Shown here: piece by piece, positions 7,400 to 17,437 of the stretch
Layout: the number at the start of each line of letters is the position of its first letter
Numbering within the stretch: position 1 is the first letter of the stretch
DNA from: Nitrospirillum sp034653275
GTDB lineage: Bacteria > Pseudomonadota > Alphaproteobacteria > Azospirillales > Azospirillaceae
Direction of reading: 5' to 3'
Assembly (NCBI RefSeq): GCF_034653275.1
Contig: NZ_JAYEES010000003.1
Span: 1,364,001-1,428,000, forward strand
Length of the DNA stretch: 64,000 bases
Made by a program: the position numbers and the translations under genes
The notes under the pieces: model-generated
Told to the model about the DNA's origin: nothing
Seen by the model: the letters and a program-made list of their open reading frames with translations, nothing else
Database searches by the model: none

Positions 7400-9310
7400 A
7401 TGAGCGGACGCTATGCGGAAGTGTACAACCGGTCCCTGGACGATCCCGAGGGTTTCTGGGGGGAGGCCGCGCGGGCCATCGACTGGATCCGCCCCTGGGA
7501 CCATGTGCTGGATGACAGCCGCGCGCCCCTGTTCCGCTGGTTCGCCGGGGGGCAGCTGAACACCTGCTGGAACGCGCTGGACCGCCACGTGGCGGCGGGG
7601 CGGGGGGACCAGGTGGCGCTGATCCATGACCGGCCCATCACCAATACCGTGGCCACATACACCTATCGCGAGCTGCTGGACCTGACGGCGCGCTTCGCCG
7701 GCCTGTTGGCGGCCCAGGGGGTGGGGAAGGGCGACCGGGTCATCCTCTACATGCCCATGGTGGCCGAGGCGGTCGTCGCCATGCTGGCCTGCGCCCGGCT
7801 GGGCGCCATTCATTCCGTCGTCTTCGGTGGCTTCGCCGCGCGGGAGTTGGCCACCCGCCTGGACGACGCCAAGCCCAAGGTGGTGGTCTCCGCCTCCTGC
7901 GGGATCGAGGGCGCCCGGGTCATTCCCTACAAGCCCCTGCTGGACAGCGCCATCGACCTGGCGACGCACAAGCCGACCCGCTGCATCATCCTGCAACGGC
8001 CGCAGGAGCACGCGCCGCTGAAGCCGGGCCGCGACATCGACTGGACGGAGGTCGAAACGGCGACGCCGCACGATTGCGTACCGGTGGCCGCCACGGACCC
8101 GCTGTACATCCTCTACACTTCTGGCACCACGGGCCAGCCCAAGGGCGTGGTCCGCGACAACGGCGGCCATGCCGTGGCCCTGAAATGGACCATGGAGCAT
8201 TTCTATGGGCTGAAGCCGGGGGAGGTGTTCTGGGCCGCCAGCGACGTGGGCTGGGTGGTCGGACACAGCTACATCGTCTATGCTCCCCTGCTGCACGGCG
8301 CCACCACCGTGCTGTATGAGGGCAAGCCCGTGGGGACGCCGGACGCCGGCGCTTACTGGCGGGTGATCAGCCAGCACAAGGTGGCCATGCTGTTCACCGC
8401 CCCCACCGCCTTTCGCGCCATCAAGCGCGAGGATCCGGAGGGCCTGCTGCTGAAGGGGTATGACCTCAGCCATTTCCGCCAGCTGTACCTGGCGGGGGAA
8501 CGGTCGGACAGCGACACCCTGCGCTGGGCGGAGGCCCATCTGAAGGTGCCGGTCATCGACAATTGGTGGCAGACGGAAACCGGCTGGCCCGTCGCGGGCA
8601 ACCCGGTGGGGCTGGGCCTGATGCCGGTCAAGCACGGCTCCGTCACCCGGCCGCTGCCGGGCTGGGATGTGCGGGTGCTGGACGGGCGAGGGCACGAGAT
8701 GCCGGCGGGCACGCTGGGGGCGGTCACCATGCGCCTGCCGCTGCCGCCGGGTGCCCTGCCCACGCTGTGGAACGCGGAAGAGCGCTTCATCCGCAGCTAC
8801 CTCTCCGAATATCCCGGTTTCTACCAGACCTCGGATGCCGGCTATGTCGATGAGGACGGCTATCTGTTCATCATGGCCCGCACCGACGACATCATCAATG
8901 TGGCGGGCCATCGCCTGTCCACCGGCGCCATGGAAGAGGTGTTGGCCGGTCATCCCGACGTGGCGGAGTGCGCAGTCATTGGCGTGCATGACGCGCTGAA
9001 GGGGCAGCTGCCGCTGGGCTTCCTGGTGCTGAAGGCCGGGGTGACCCGCAGTCACGAGACCATCGTGGCCGAGGTGGTGCAGCGGGTGCGGGAGGTCATC
9101 GGCCCTGTGGCCGCCTTCCGCCAGGCCCTGGTGGTGGACCGGCTGCCCAAAACCCGTTCAGGGAAAATCCTGCGGGCGACCATGCAAAAGATCGCGGACC
9201 AAGAGGCCTGGGCCATGCCCGCCACCATCGATGATCCGGTTATTCTGGAGGAAATCGGCGCCGCGCTGACATCTGCCGGCTACGGTCGAAAAGCGATGTG
9301 GAATCAATAA
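7400..9310 (+). CDS. prpE: acyl-CoA synthetase, propionate--CoA ligase type
   Basis: Activates a short-chain acid (propionate-type) to its CoA thioester via an acyl-adenylate. The 636-residue protein begins MSGRYAEVYNRSLDDPEGFW as acetyl/propionyl-CoA synthetases do. It carries the ATP-binding loop YTSGTTGQPKG (about 239-249), the hinge segment DIINVAGHRLSTGAMEE, and the C-terminal PKTRSGKILR with the adenylation lysine near 589. ATG 7400 is preferred over the upstream in-frame codon at 7340 because of its purine-rich leader and fit with the family start. Acetate or propionate specificity cannot be settled by reading; the PrpE name is by overall resemblance. Confidence 0.85.
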   Translation: MSGRYAEVYNRSLDDPEGFWGEAARAIDWIRPWDHVLDDSRAPLFRWFAGGQLNTCWNALDRHVAAGRGDQVALIHDRPITNTVATYTYRELLDLTARFAGLLAAQGVGKGDRVILYMPMVAEAVVAMLACARLGAIHSVVFGGFAARELATRLDDAKPKVVVSASCGIEGARVIPYKPLLDSAIDLATHKPTRCIILQRPQEHAPLKPGRDIDWTEVETATPHDCVPVAATDPLYILYTSGTTGQPKGVVRDNGGHAVALKWTMEHFYGLKPGEVFWAASDVGWVVGHSYIVYAPLLHGATTVLYEGKPVGTPDAGAYWRVISQHKVAMLFTAPTAFRAIKREDPEGLLLKGYDLSHFRQLYLAGERSDSDTLRWAEAHLKVPVIDNWWQTETGWPVAGNPVGLGLMPVKHGSVTRPLPGWDVRVLDGRGHEMPAGTLGAVTMRLPLPPGALPTLWNAEERFIRSYLSEYPGFYQTSDAGYVDEDGYLFIMARTDDIINVAGHRLSTGAMEEVLAGHPDVAECAVIGVHDALKGQLPLGFLVLKAGVTRSHETIVAEVVQRVREVIGPVAAFRQALVVDRLPKTRSGKILRATMQKIADQEAWAMPATIDDPVILEEIGAALTSAGYGRKAMWNQ

Positions 9311-9507
9311 GATAAGTCCACCTATCCGCCGCAACGGGGTACTTCGCATGTGGCAAAATTGTGACGGTGCGTTGACTGATCTGCGGCCTTTATTGCCAAA
9401 GTGGTTGACTGGTCCGCGTGCCCTGCATACCGTCCGTTTCGAAGTTTGGTACGGGTTGAACGGGCGGGCAAAATCAGGCAGCCGGAAAACCGGCGCCGCT
9501 GGGAATG

Positions 9508-9543
9508 CGAAAGGGCCGCAGCGCAATAGCTGCGGCCCTTTCC
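9508..9543 (+). terminator. bidirectional terminator hairpin after prpE
   Basis: Arms GAAAGGGCCGCAGC and GCTGCGGCCCTTTC form a near-perfect 14-pair stem with a six-base loop, followed on the plus strand by CCATTTTTA. It suits prpE and could also stop transcripts from the opposite side. Confidence 0.75.
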
Positions 9544-9573
9544 ATTTTTACGTTCCGAAAACGCGGTGGCTGG

Positions 9574-9604
9574 AAGGGTCAGGACGATTGCCCGTCCCGA
9601 CCCT
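9574..9604 (-). terminator. hairpin after the Hsp20 gene
   Basis: The minus strand reads AAGGGTCGGGACG, a short loop, then CGTCCTGACCCTT just after the stop at 9623. The stem is strong but there is no clear U tract, so this may be a processing or attenuating hairpin. Confidence 0.5.
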
Positions 9605-9622
9605 TACCGGCCTTGCGAAAGC

Positions 9623-10099
9623 TTAGTTGGCCGCCTGCCCGGTGGGCAGGGCGGTCGAGCTCTGGCCCAGGTTGGCGATCGGGATGTGGCGCGGCTTGGC
9701 CGTCTCCGGCACCTCCCGCACCAGGTCGATGTGCAACAGGCCGTTTTCCAGCGCCGCGCCCGTCACCCGGATGTGCTCGGCCAGCTGGAAGCGCCGCTCG
9801 AAGGCCCGGCCGGCGATGCCCCGGTGCAGGTACTGCGTCTGCGGGGTGGCCTGATCATCCTTGCGGGACTTGCCGATGATCGTCAGCGTGTTCTCCTGCG
9901 TCACGATGTCGATTTCTTCCTGGCTGAAGCCCGCGACCGCCATGGTGATGCGATAGTCGTCGTCCCCGCGCTTCTCGATGTTGTAGGGCGGATAGGCGTT
10001 GCCCTGGTCCTCGGTCTTCAGCGCCGACTCCATCAGGCGGGTCAGGCGGTCGAAACCGACGGTGGAACGGAACAGCGGGGACAGGTCGTAACTGCGCAT
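9623..10099 (-). CDS. Hsp20/alpha-crystallin family small heat-shock protein (IbpA type)
   Basis: An ATP-independent holdase that binds unfolding proteins in the cytoplasm. The 158-residue protein has the IbpA-like start MRSYDLSPLFRSTVGFDRL, the alpha-crystallin domain from YNIEKRGDDDYRITMAVAGF to the AFERRFQLAEHI and ENGLLHIDL strands, and a short C-terminal tail with HIPI as the I-x-I-like anchoring motif. GGAGG sits ideally before the ATG but is predicted to be masked by the upstream RNA thermometer. It is a single gene flanked by hairpins. Confidence 0.92.
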   Translation of the reverse strand: MRSYDLSPLFRSTVGFDRLTRLMESALKTEDQGNAYPPYNIEKRGDDDYRITMAVAGFSQEEIDIVTQENTLTIIGKSRKDDQATPQTQYLHRGIAGRAFERRFQLAEHIRVTGAALENGLLHIDLVREVPETAKPRHIPIANLGQSSTALPTGQAAN

Positions 10100-10185
10100 G
10101 ATAATCCTCCGGTAGAGCGATCACCCCGCCCCCTTGGGCGCCATCCTGGCCGTCCCGTTGGGTGGGGTTTCATGCCGGCTCTAGG
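10100..10185 (-). promoter_or_regulatory. ROSE-type RNA thermometer in the hsp20 5' leader
   Basis: Immediately upstream of the ATG the transcript reads GAUCGCUC, UACC, then GGAGGAUUAUC. UCGCU matches the conserved U(U/C)GCU of ROSE elements, which pairs with AGGA of the ribosome site through an unusual G-G pair. Further upstream there are GC-rich arms (GCGCCC/GGGGCG and CCCCACCC/GGGACGG) for the additional hairpins. By family knowledge this leader melts on heat shock to allow translation. The 5' boundary is approximate. Confidence 0.75.
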
Positions 10186-10503
10186 AACCCCTCCTGGGCA
10201 TTCCCGCCGACGCAGTTTCATCTGTGAACGCCCTTCCCCGTTTTCAATAGGGGGCTGAGTCCGAAAAATGCGGGGACGAAGCGGCCAGAAAATCGGCCGC
10301 GCTATTTCCAAAGATTTAAGTCTTTCGCGGCACCCTGAAGCGTCATCGCCTGTGATCAGAAGGTGACCCCTAGCCGCCGCATATTGCGGGCTTGGGCATT
10401 TCGATCCTAAAGTTGTCGTCCGTGCCCGGGTTACCCCCGCCTGAGTTACGCCCCTGGGGCCATCCCATGCGGCATCGGGACCAGCCCGGAGAAAGGTTCC
10501 TCG

Positions 10504-10905
10504 TTGCTCGAGTCCAATGCCTTTTTCGACCGGACATACGAGGAGACGATGGCCCTCCTGGTTGAGGCGCGCAACTACGTGGCCTTCCAGGAGGCCAAGG
10601 ACCAGCGGGGGCTGCCACCCCAGGTCCGATTGCAGATCAGCTACGAATCGCTGCGTGTCACCAGCCGGCTGACCCAGGTCATGGCCTGGCTTCTGGCCTT
10701 GAAGGCCGTGCATGCCCATGAGCTGACGGCCGACCAGGTGCTGGGCGATCAGTTCGCCCTGTCCGGTGGCACCATCTGCAGCGACCCATCCGGCCCCGAC
10801 AATGGTGAGCTGCCGTCCGGCTTGCGCTCCCTGCTGCAACGCAGCCACAGCCTGTACATGCGCGCCGAACGCCTGGAAGACCAGTATCGCCGCAGCGTGG
10901 CCTGA
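10504..10905 (+). CDS. rcdA: DUF1465 family protein, RcdA-like (regulator of CtrA degradation)
   Basis: A 133-residue helical protein beginning at TTG (LLESNAFFDRTYEETMALLV), with no in-frame ATG upstream and GAGAAAGG before it. FFDRTYEETMALLVEARNYV and the later SYESLRVTSRLTQVMAWLL are the conserved helices of DUF1465. By family knowledge RcdA helps deliver the cell-cycle regulator CtrA to ClpXP in Caulobacter. Whether it does so here is inference. The gene stands alone between hsp20 and rpmE. Confidence 0.8.
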   Translation: MLESNAFFDRTYEETMALLVEARNYVAFQEAKDQRGLPPQVRLQISYESLRVTSRLTQVMAWLLALKAVHAHELTADQVLGDQFALSGGTICSDPSGPDNGELPSGLRSLLQRSHSLYMRAERLEDQYRRSVA

Positions 10906-11067
10906 CGCATTCGCCTCAAGCGCTGGCAGGCGCCCCCGCGCCTTTGGCTGTCCTCGATTTCCAGTCCGCCTTCGGTTCCTCAGAAATCTCCGGGGCCTGC
11001 GGTCGCGGGCCTGGGCATCTGTCATCGGGCGGCGCAAGGCCGTGGCCCCTGGCATGATGCAGGCAGC

Positions 11068-11097
11068 AAAAAAGAGCGCCCCGGATGGGACGCCCTT
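11068..11097 (-). terminator. rho-independent terminator of rpmE
   Basis: On the minus strand AGGGCGTCC and GGGGCGCTCT pair around a CATCC loop and are followed directly by TTTTTT. It lies about 45 bases after the rpmE stop. Confidence 0.85.
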
Positions 11098-11139
11098 TCT
11101 TGAAAGCGTGAGCGGCGTGCGGCGTGGGCCGCCCGCGGC

Positions 11140-11361
11140 TTACTTCAGGCCCAGGCCCGAGAAGCGGCGGTTGAACTTGGCGATCTGGCCGCCGGTGTCG
11201 ACCAGCTTCTGCACGCCCGTCCAGGCCGGGTGCGACTTCGGGTCGATGTCCAGGCGCAGCGTGTCGCCGGCCTTGCCCATGGTGCTCCGGGTCTTGAACG
11301 AGGTGCCGTCGGTCATGACGACGGTGATCTCATGGTAGTCCGGGTGAATGTCAGCTTTCAT
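11140..11361 (-). CDS. rpmE: 50S ribosomal protein L31
   Basis: A 73-residue structural protein of the large ribosomal subunit. It begins MKADIHPDYHEITVVMTDG, continues with DIDPKSHPAWTG, and ends KFNRRFSGLGLK, all characteristic of bacterial L31. No CxxC zinc pair is present, so it is of the zinc-independent (C-minus) kind. The start is ATG 11361; the extension to 11481 has no family resemblance. It is followed by a good terminator. Confidence 0.95.
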   Translation of the reverse strand: MKADIHPDYHEITVVMTDGTSFKTRSTMGKAGDTLRLDIDPKSHPAWTGVQKLVDTGGQIAKFNRRFSGLGLK

Positions 11362-11646
11362 GATCGCCCAAGTCCCAAAACAAAAATCTCGAAATGCGAA
11401 GCCGGGCTTATAGCCAAAACCGTCCCCGGGATCAACACCCGATCGTGCGCGTCCCGTGCGCACGACACCACAACCACGCATGGCTGACGCCCCGTGGCGA
11501 TGAAGGAAAGGGTTGGCGATGGTTGCCCCACGGCCTTGGACGCATTACCTAAGCCATCACGCGCGTGGGGCCAAGCTGATTGTTCGGGGACGCTTGAATA
11601 ATGGGACGGTTCCGCGCCCCGTTCAGACAGATTGGGAACATCGCCG

Positions 11647-13485
<1,839 letters not shown>

Positions 13486-13490
13486 GGGAG

Positions 13491-13925
13491 ATGGCGACGG
13501 ATGGGGTGCAGGTTCGGGAAGATGGCCTGGTTGTGGGTTTCCGCTATCACGATGGGCAGCTTGCCGGCTTCGCAGCGGGCGAGGATGGGCTGCGCTTCGA
13601 CATTCGTTCCGTTGACGGTGCGGAGCGCACGATCCTGAAAGCGGGCGGTGTGATCGACTTCGCCGTCCAGGACTATTGGCCCGGCACCATCCTCTCCACC
13701 ATTCATCTCTGGCGCTTGGGGGAATCGGCACTGCCACCGTTGGCCGCACAAGCACTGGAGGATCTTTATCAGGGCCGCGCCACGGCGGGCGACCTGTCGA
13801 CGCTGGTGGCCCGCCAGCGCAGGCACCATCCAGAAGCGTTGATCCTTCACCTTGATTCCAGCTACGGCGGCACCTTCACCTGCCTCTGTGAGCGGGTTCG
13901 GCACGTTGACGGAAATACGGCTTAG
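13491..13925 (+). CDS. hypothetical protein
   Basis: I do not recognise this 144-residue protein. It starts just after the ABC exporter stop with GGGGAG before the ATG, so the two are probably co-transcribed. It is mixed alpha/beta (GFRYHDGQLAGFAAGEDGL, then LHLDSSYGGTFTCLC near the end), with no signal peptide or membrane helix. The stop codon lies inside the palindrome that precedes the BrnT toxin. Codon use is less biased than in the exporter, as in the following toxin-antitoxin genes, which may point to acquisition with them. Confidence 0.6.
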   Translation: MATDGVQVREDGLVVGFRYHDGQLAGFAAGEDGLRFDIRSVDGAERTILKAGGVIDFAVQDYWPGTILSTIHLWRLGESALPPLAAQALEDLYQGRATAGDLSTLVARQRRHHPEALILHLDSSYGGTFTCLCERVRHVDGNTA

Positions 13926-13934
13926 CCGTACTCT
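13906..13934 (+). promoter_or_regulatory. promoter and palindromic operator of the BrnT/XRE module
   Basis: TTGACG (13906-13911) as -35 and TACTCT (13929-13934) as -10 at 17-base spacing enclose a perfect palindrome, TACGGCT-T-AGCCGTA (13916-13930). The toxin ATG is at 13958. The geometry suits repression by the downstream HTH antitoxin. Confidence 0.6.
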
Positions 13935-13957
13935 TGTGTCATAGAGCCGGAGACGCC

Positions 13958-14230
13958 ATGTTCCAATGGGACAAACGCAAGGCTGCTGAAAACTTGGCCA
14001 AGCACGGCGTCCGATTTGAGGATGCCTGCGCCGTCTTCCGGGATCCGTTCGCCATCGAGTGGCCGGATGAGCGTGAGGATTATGGTGAGGAACGTTTCAT
14101 CATCATCGGCATGGCGGAGGGGCGGTTGCTTTACCTCGCCTACGCCCTCCGGGGTGATGATATCCGTCTGATCTCCGCGAGAGGAGCTGAGCCCCATGAG
14201 CGCCGACGATACCACGATGAAAACGCTTGA
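13958..14230 (+). CDS. brnT: BrnT family toxin
   Basis: A 90-residue RelE-like ribonuclease toxin. The family pattern is clear: F-WDKRKAAENLAKHGVRF at the N-terminus, EERFIIIGMAEGRLLYLAY in the middle, and RLISARGAEPHERRRYH at the end with the conserved RxxxxxERRxY. ATG 13958 has CCGGAG 7 bases upstream; the TTG at 13934 is not needed. The antitoxin start lies inside its last codons (35-base overlap), so translation is coupled. By family knowledge BrnT cleaves mRNA and slows growth. Confidence 0.88.
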   Translation: MFQWDKRKAAENLAKHGVRFEDACAVFRDPFAIEWPDEREDYGEERFIIIGMAEGRLLYLAYALRGDDIRLISARGAEPHERRRYHDENA

Positions 14231-14549
14231 CCCCGACGCCACCCCTTTCGCGCGCTTTGATGCGATGTCGGAGGAAGAGCGTCACCAGGCTGCGTTGAGC
14301 GATCCGGACGCGCGACCGTTGACGCCTGAAGACATGTCCCGTATGCGCCGGGTGCCGCAGGTGCGGACGATGCGTCGAGCGCTAGGGTTGACGCAGGAAG
14401 AGTTCGCCGCGCGGTTCCATGTGCCCATCGGGACACTGCGCGACTGGGAACAGGGCCGGAAGGAACCGGACGCCACGGCGAAAGCCTATCTGAAGGTGAT
14501 CGCCAAGAACCCCGACGTTGTCCAGGAAGCGCTCAAGCGGACCGCCTGA
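14196..14549 (+). CDS. XRE-type helix-turn-helix antitoxin partner of BrnT
   Basis: A 117-residue protein. Residues 1-60 are acidic and probably disordered (SEEERHQAALSDPDARPLT). From about 62 a HigA/XRE helix-turn-helix is plain: RRALGLTQEEFAARFHVPIG then LRDWEQGRKEPD. Canonical BrnT partners (BrnA) are ribbon-helix-helix proteins, so this is a non-classical pairing. AGGAG lies about 10 bases before the ATG, within brnT. It probably neutralises BrnT and represses the promoter at 13906-13934. It ends 3 bases from the convergent livF stop. Confidence 0.85.
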   Translation: MSADDTTMKTLDPDATPFARFDAMSEEERHQAALSDPDARPLTPEDMSRMRRVPQVRTMRRALGLTQEEFAARFHVPIGTLRDWEQGRKEPDATAKAYLKVIAKNPDVVQEALKRTA

Positions 14550-14551
14550 GG

Positions 14552-15276
14552 TTAATGCGCCCCGCCCTCCAGGTAGGCCGCGCGCACCTGCTCGTTGGCC
14601 AGCAACTCGCGGCCGGAGCCTGTCAGCACCACTTCGCCCGAGGCCAGGACATAGGCGCGGTGGGCCAGCTTCAGGGCGTGGTAGGCGTTCTGCTCCACCA
14701 GCAGGATGGTCATGCCGCGTTCCCGGTTCAGCTGCTCGATGACCTGGAAGATCTGGCGGATGATGAGGGGGGCGAGACCCAGCGAAGGTTCATCCAGCAA
14801 CAGCACCCGCGGCCGGCTCATCAGCGCGCGGGAGATGGCCAGCATCTGCTGCTCCCCGCCCGACAGGGTGCCGGCGCGCTGGGCCTGGCGCTTCTCCAGG
14901 ATGGGGAACAGGCCGTAGCAGATGGCCAGATCCTCGGCGAAATGGGCGGGGTCGGCCAGGGTGGCGCCCAGCTGCAGGTTCTCCAGCACCGTCATGCGCG
15001 GGAAGATGCGCCGCCCCTCCGGCACCTGGGCGATGCCCTGCCTGGCGATCAGGTGGGGGGCATGCCCACCAGGCTGCGATCCTGGAACAGGATCTGGCCC
15101 TGCGCCGGCTTGGGATTGCCGCAGATGGTCATCAGCAGGGTGGACTTGCCGGCGCCGTTGGCGCCGATGAGGGTGACGATCTCCCCCTCGTTCACCGTGA
15201 CGTTGACGCCGCGCAGGGCGTGCACGGGGCCATAGCTGGCGTGGACGTCGGATAGTTGCAGCAGTGGGCCGGCCAT
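14552..15276 (-). pseudogene. livF: branched-chain amino-acid ABC transporter ATPase LivF, frameshifted as sequenced
   Basis: Second ATPase of the LIV importer. The first 75 codons (15276-15049) give MAGPLLQLSDVHASYG, Walker A GANGAGKST, then stop after LVGMPPT. The rest (from about 15050 to 14552) continues in another frame with IARQGIAQVPEGRRIF, signature LSGGEQQ and Walker B VLLLDEPSLGL. One extra G in the G6 run at 15055-15060 restores a normal LivF of about 241 residues (GMPPHLIARQGIAQVPEG). Everything else is intact, so a sequencing deletion is more likely than true decay. The start overlaps the livG stop (TGATG). Confidence 0.85.
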
Positions 15277-16118
15277 CAGTGCGTGCCCCCGCCGGCGGTC
15301 GCGTCGTCCGCGTCGGGTTCGCCCAGATAGGCCTTGATCACCCGCTCGTCATTGCGGATTTCGGCTGGCGTGCCGGCGGCGATGCGGGCGCCATGGTCGA
15401 CGACGAAGATGCGGTCGGAGATATCCATGACCAGGCCCATGTCATGTTCGATCAGCAGGATGCCGATACCGTGTTCGGCGCGGATGCCGGCCAGCAGCTC
15501 GGCCAGCGCCCGCGTCTCGCGGGGGTTCAGGCCGGCGGCCGGCTCATCCAGGCACAGCAGCAGCGGGTTGGTGCTCATGGCGCGGGCGATCTCCACCCGG
15601 CGCTGCATGCCGTAGGACAGGTTGCCCGCCGCCTCATCCGCCACCGCCAGCAGGTCCAGACGGCGCAGCCAGTCGCGGGCGGTGTCCACCGCCGACGCCT
15701 CCGCCGCGCGCCAGCCCTTCAGGTTCAGGAGGCCGGCGAAGGAGAAGACGGACTTGGGCATCAGCGCCTGGTGCTGGGCCACCAGCAGGTTTTCCAGCAC
15801 CGTCATGCTGGGGAACAGGCGGATGTTCTGGAAGGTGCGCACCACGCCCGTGCGGGCGACGCCGTAGCCCTTCAGCTTCTGCAGCTCGATGGGTCCCCGG
15901 GTCGGATGGCGCAACAGCAGGCGGCCGGCCGTGGGTTTGTAGAAGCCGGTCAGGCAGTTGAAGATGGTGGTCTTGCCGGCACCGTTGGGGCCGATCAATG
16001 CTGTGATGCGGTTGCGCTCCGCCGTCAGGTCCACGCCGTCCACGGCCAGCAGGCCGCCGAAGCGCATGGTGAGGCCCCGGACATCCAAAAGGGGCGCATC
16101 CAGAAGGGGTTCGGTCAT
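15276..16118 (-). CDS. livG: branched-chain amino-acid ABC transporter ATPase LivG
   Basis: A 280-residue ATPase of the high-affinity LIV importer. It has Walker A GPNGAGKTT, the LivG-type insertion with VVRTFQNIRLFPSMTVLENL, signature LSYGMQRR, Walker B LLCLDEPAAGLNP and the C-terminal YLGEPD. It starts one base after the livM stop and its own stop overlaps livF, so livMGF are translated as one unit. The coupled membrane subunits are LivH and LivM. Confidence 0.93.
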   Translation of the reverse strand: MTEPLLDAPLLDVRGLTMRFGGLLAVDGVDLTAERNRITALIGPNGAGKTTIFNCLTGFYKPTAGRLLLRHPTRGPIELQKLKGYGVARTGVVRTFQNIRLFPSMTVLENLLVAQHQALMPKSVFSFAGLLNLKGWRAAEASAVDTARDWLRRLDLLAVADEAAGNLSYGMQRRVEIARAMSTNPLLLCLDEPAAGLNPRETRALAELLAGIRAEHGIGILLIEHDMGLVMDISDRIFVVDHGARIAAGTPAEIRNDERVIKAYLGEPDADDATAGGGTH

Positions 16119-16119
16119 C

Positions 16120-17433
16120 TCAGGCGGCCTCCGCCACGGGCTTGGGCTTGGCGGTGGACAGCCGGATGGTCGGCAGGCGGCCGGATAGCAGGCCGCCCGG
16201 CTTCCAGATCATGATCAGGATCATGGCCAGGCCAAAGGCCAGCATGCGGTAGTCGGCGAAGCCGCGCGCCAGTTCCGGCAGCACGACGATGAACAGCGCG
16301 GCGATGATCACGCCCGCCTGACTGCCCATGCCGCCCAGCACGACGATGGCCAGGATGGTGGCCGATTCCATGAAGCCGAAGCTTTCCGGACTGACGAAGC
16401 CCTGGCGGGCGGCGAAGAAGCACCCGGCCAAGCCGCCCATCAGGGCGCCGGTGGCATAGGCGGAAACCTTCACCATGGTGGGGTTGATGCCCAGGGAGCG
16501 GCAGGCGATCTCATCCTCGCGCAACGCTTCCCAGGCGCGGCCGATGGGCAGGCGCCGCAGGCGGGCCACGGTGTAGGCCGCCAGCACGGTCAGCGCCAGG
16601 ATGACCAGGTAGAGGAAGATCAGCCGGTGTTCGGGGGCGTAGGCGATGCCCGTCAGGTCGCTGAAAGTCTGGCCCCCGGCCGGCGCGCGCCGGTCGAAGG
16701 TCAGGCCGAACAGGGTGGGCCGGGCGATGCCCGACACGCCGTTGGGCCCGCCGGTCAGGCCCTGCCAGTTCAGGATGATGATGCGGGTGATCTCGCCAAA
16801 GCCCAGGGTGACGATGGCGAGGTAGTCGCCCCGCAGCCGCAGGATGGGCAGGGACAGCAGGACCGCGAACAGGCTGGACGCCAGGCCGCCCGCCGCCAGC
16901 GCCGGCCAGAAGCCCCAGTGCAGCTGCGTGGTGGTCAGGGCGCAGGTGTAGGCGCCGATGGCGTAGAAGGCGGCGAAGCCCAGGTCCAGCAGGCCGGCCA
17001 GGCCCACCGTGATGTTCAGGCCCGTCGCCAGCAGGATGTAGATCAGCGCCGTGGTGCCCAGGTCGATGACATAGCGGTTGGCGAAGGGCAGGAAGGGCAG
17101 GGCCACGGCGGCCAGCACCAGCAGCGGCCCGCCCCAGGGGCGCAGGCGCTGGGCGCTGACGGGCGGGCGCCACGCCGTCAGGGGCGCCGCCGCCTTGGCC
17201 AGGGGCGCCGCCAGCAGGCCCAGGACCAGGCGGCCCAGGAAGACGATGGCGCCGGCCAGGGGCACATAGGCCAGCTTGGCCTGCACCACCAGGCCCTGGT
17301 CCAGGTTGACGGTGCGCAGGCCCAGGAACGGGACGGCCAGCGCCATGGCGACCAGGCCGGCGATGACGGCGTCACGCAGGCGATGGGCCAAGGGAATCGG
17401 GGTGCCGGTGGACGGGGATGCGGGTGCGGCCAT
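16120..17433 (-). CDS. livM: branched-chain amino-acid ABC transporter permease LivM
   Basis: A 437-residue inner-membrane permease. An N-terminal extension of about 110 residues with three hydrophobic helices precedes the LivM core. The core is recognised by IYILLATGLNITVGLAGLLD, the EAA-like loop GRAWEALREDEIACRSLGIN, and GGMGSQAGVIIAALFIVVLP. The long N-terminus is usual in alphaproteobacterial LivM. It starts 5 bases after the livH stop. Confidence 0.92.
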   Translation of the reverse strand: MAAPASPSTGTPIPLAHRLRDAVIAGLVAMALAVPFLGLRTVNLDQGLVVQAKLAYVPLAGAIVFLGRLVLGLLAAPLAKAAAPLTAWRPPVSAQRLRPWGGPLLVLAAVALPFLPFANRYVIDLGTTALIYILLATGLNITVGLAGLLDLGFAAFYAIGAYTCALTTTQLHWGFWPALAAGGLASSLFAVLLSLPILRLRGDYLAIVTLGFGEITRIIILNWQGLTGGPNGVSGIARPTLFGLTFDRRAPAGGQTFSDLTGIAYAPEHRLIFLYLVILALTVLAAYTVARLRRLPIGRAWEALREDEIACRSLGINPTMVKVSAYATGALMGGLAGCFFAARQGFVSPESFGFMESATILAIVVLGGMGSQAGVIIAALFIVVLPELARGFADYRMLAFGLAMILIMIWKPGGLLSGRLPTIRLSTAKPKPVAEAA

Positions 17434-17437
17434 GACC

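Larger units (their letters stand above)
9311..9622. other. intergenic region between prpE and the Hsp20 gene
   Basis: About 310 bases between convergent genes, with no gene seen. It contains the two hairpins listed separately (9508-9543 and 9574-9604). Confidence 0.5.

Noticed and set aside
10906..11067. Third copy of the dispersed repeat
   Set aside because: Some blocks occur in the same order, but similarity is too weak by eye to list as a feature; mentioned only as a possibility under the repeat finding.
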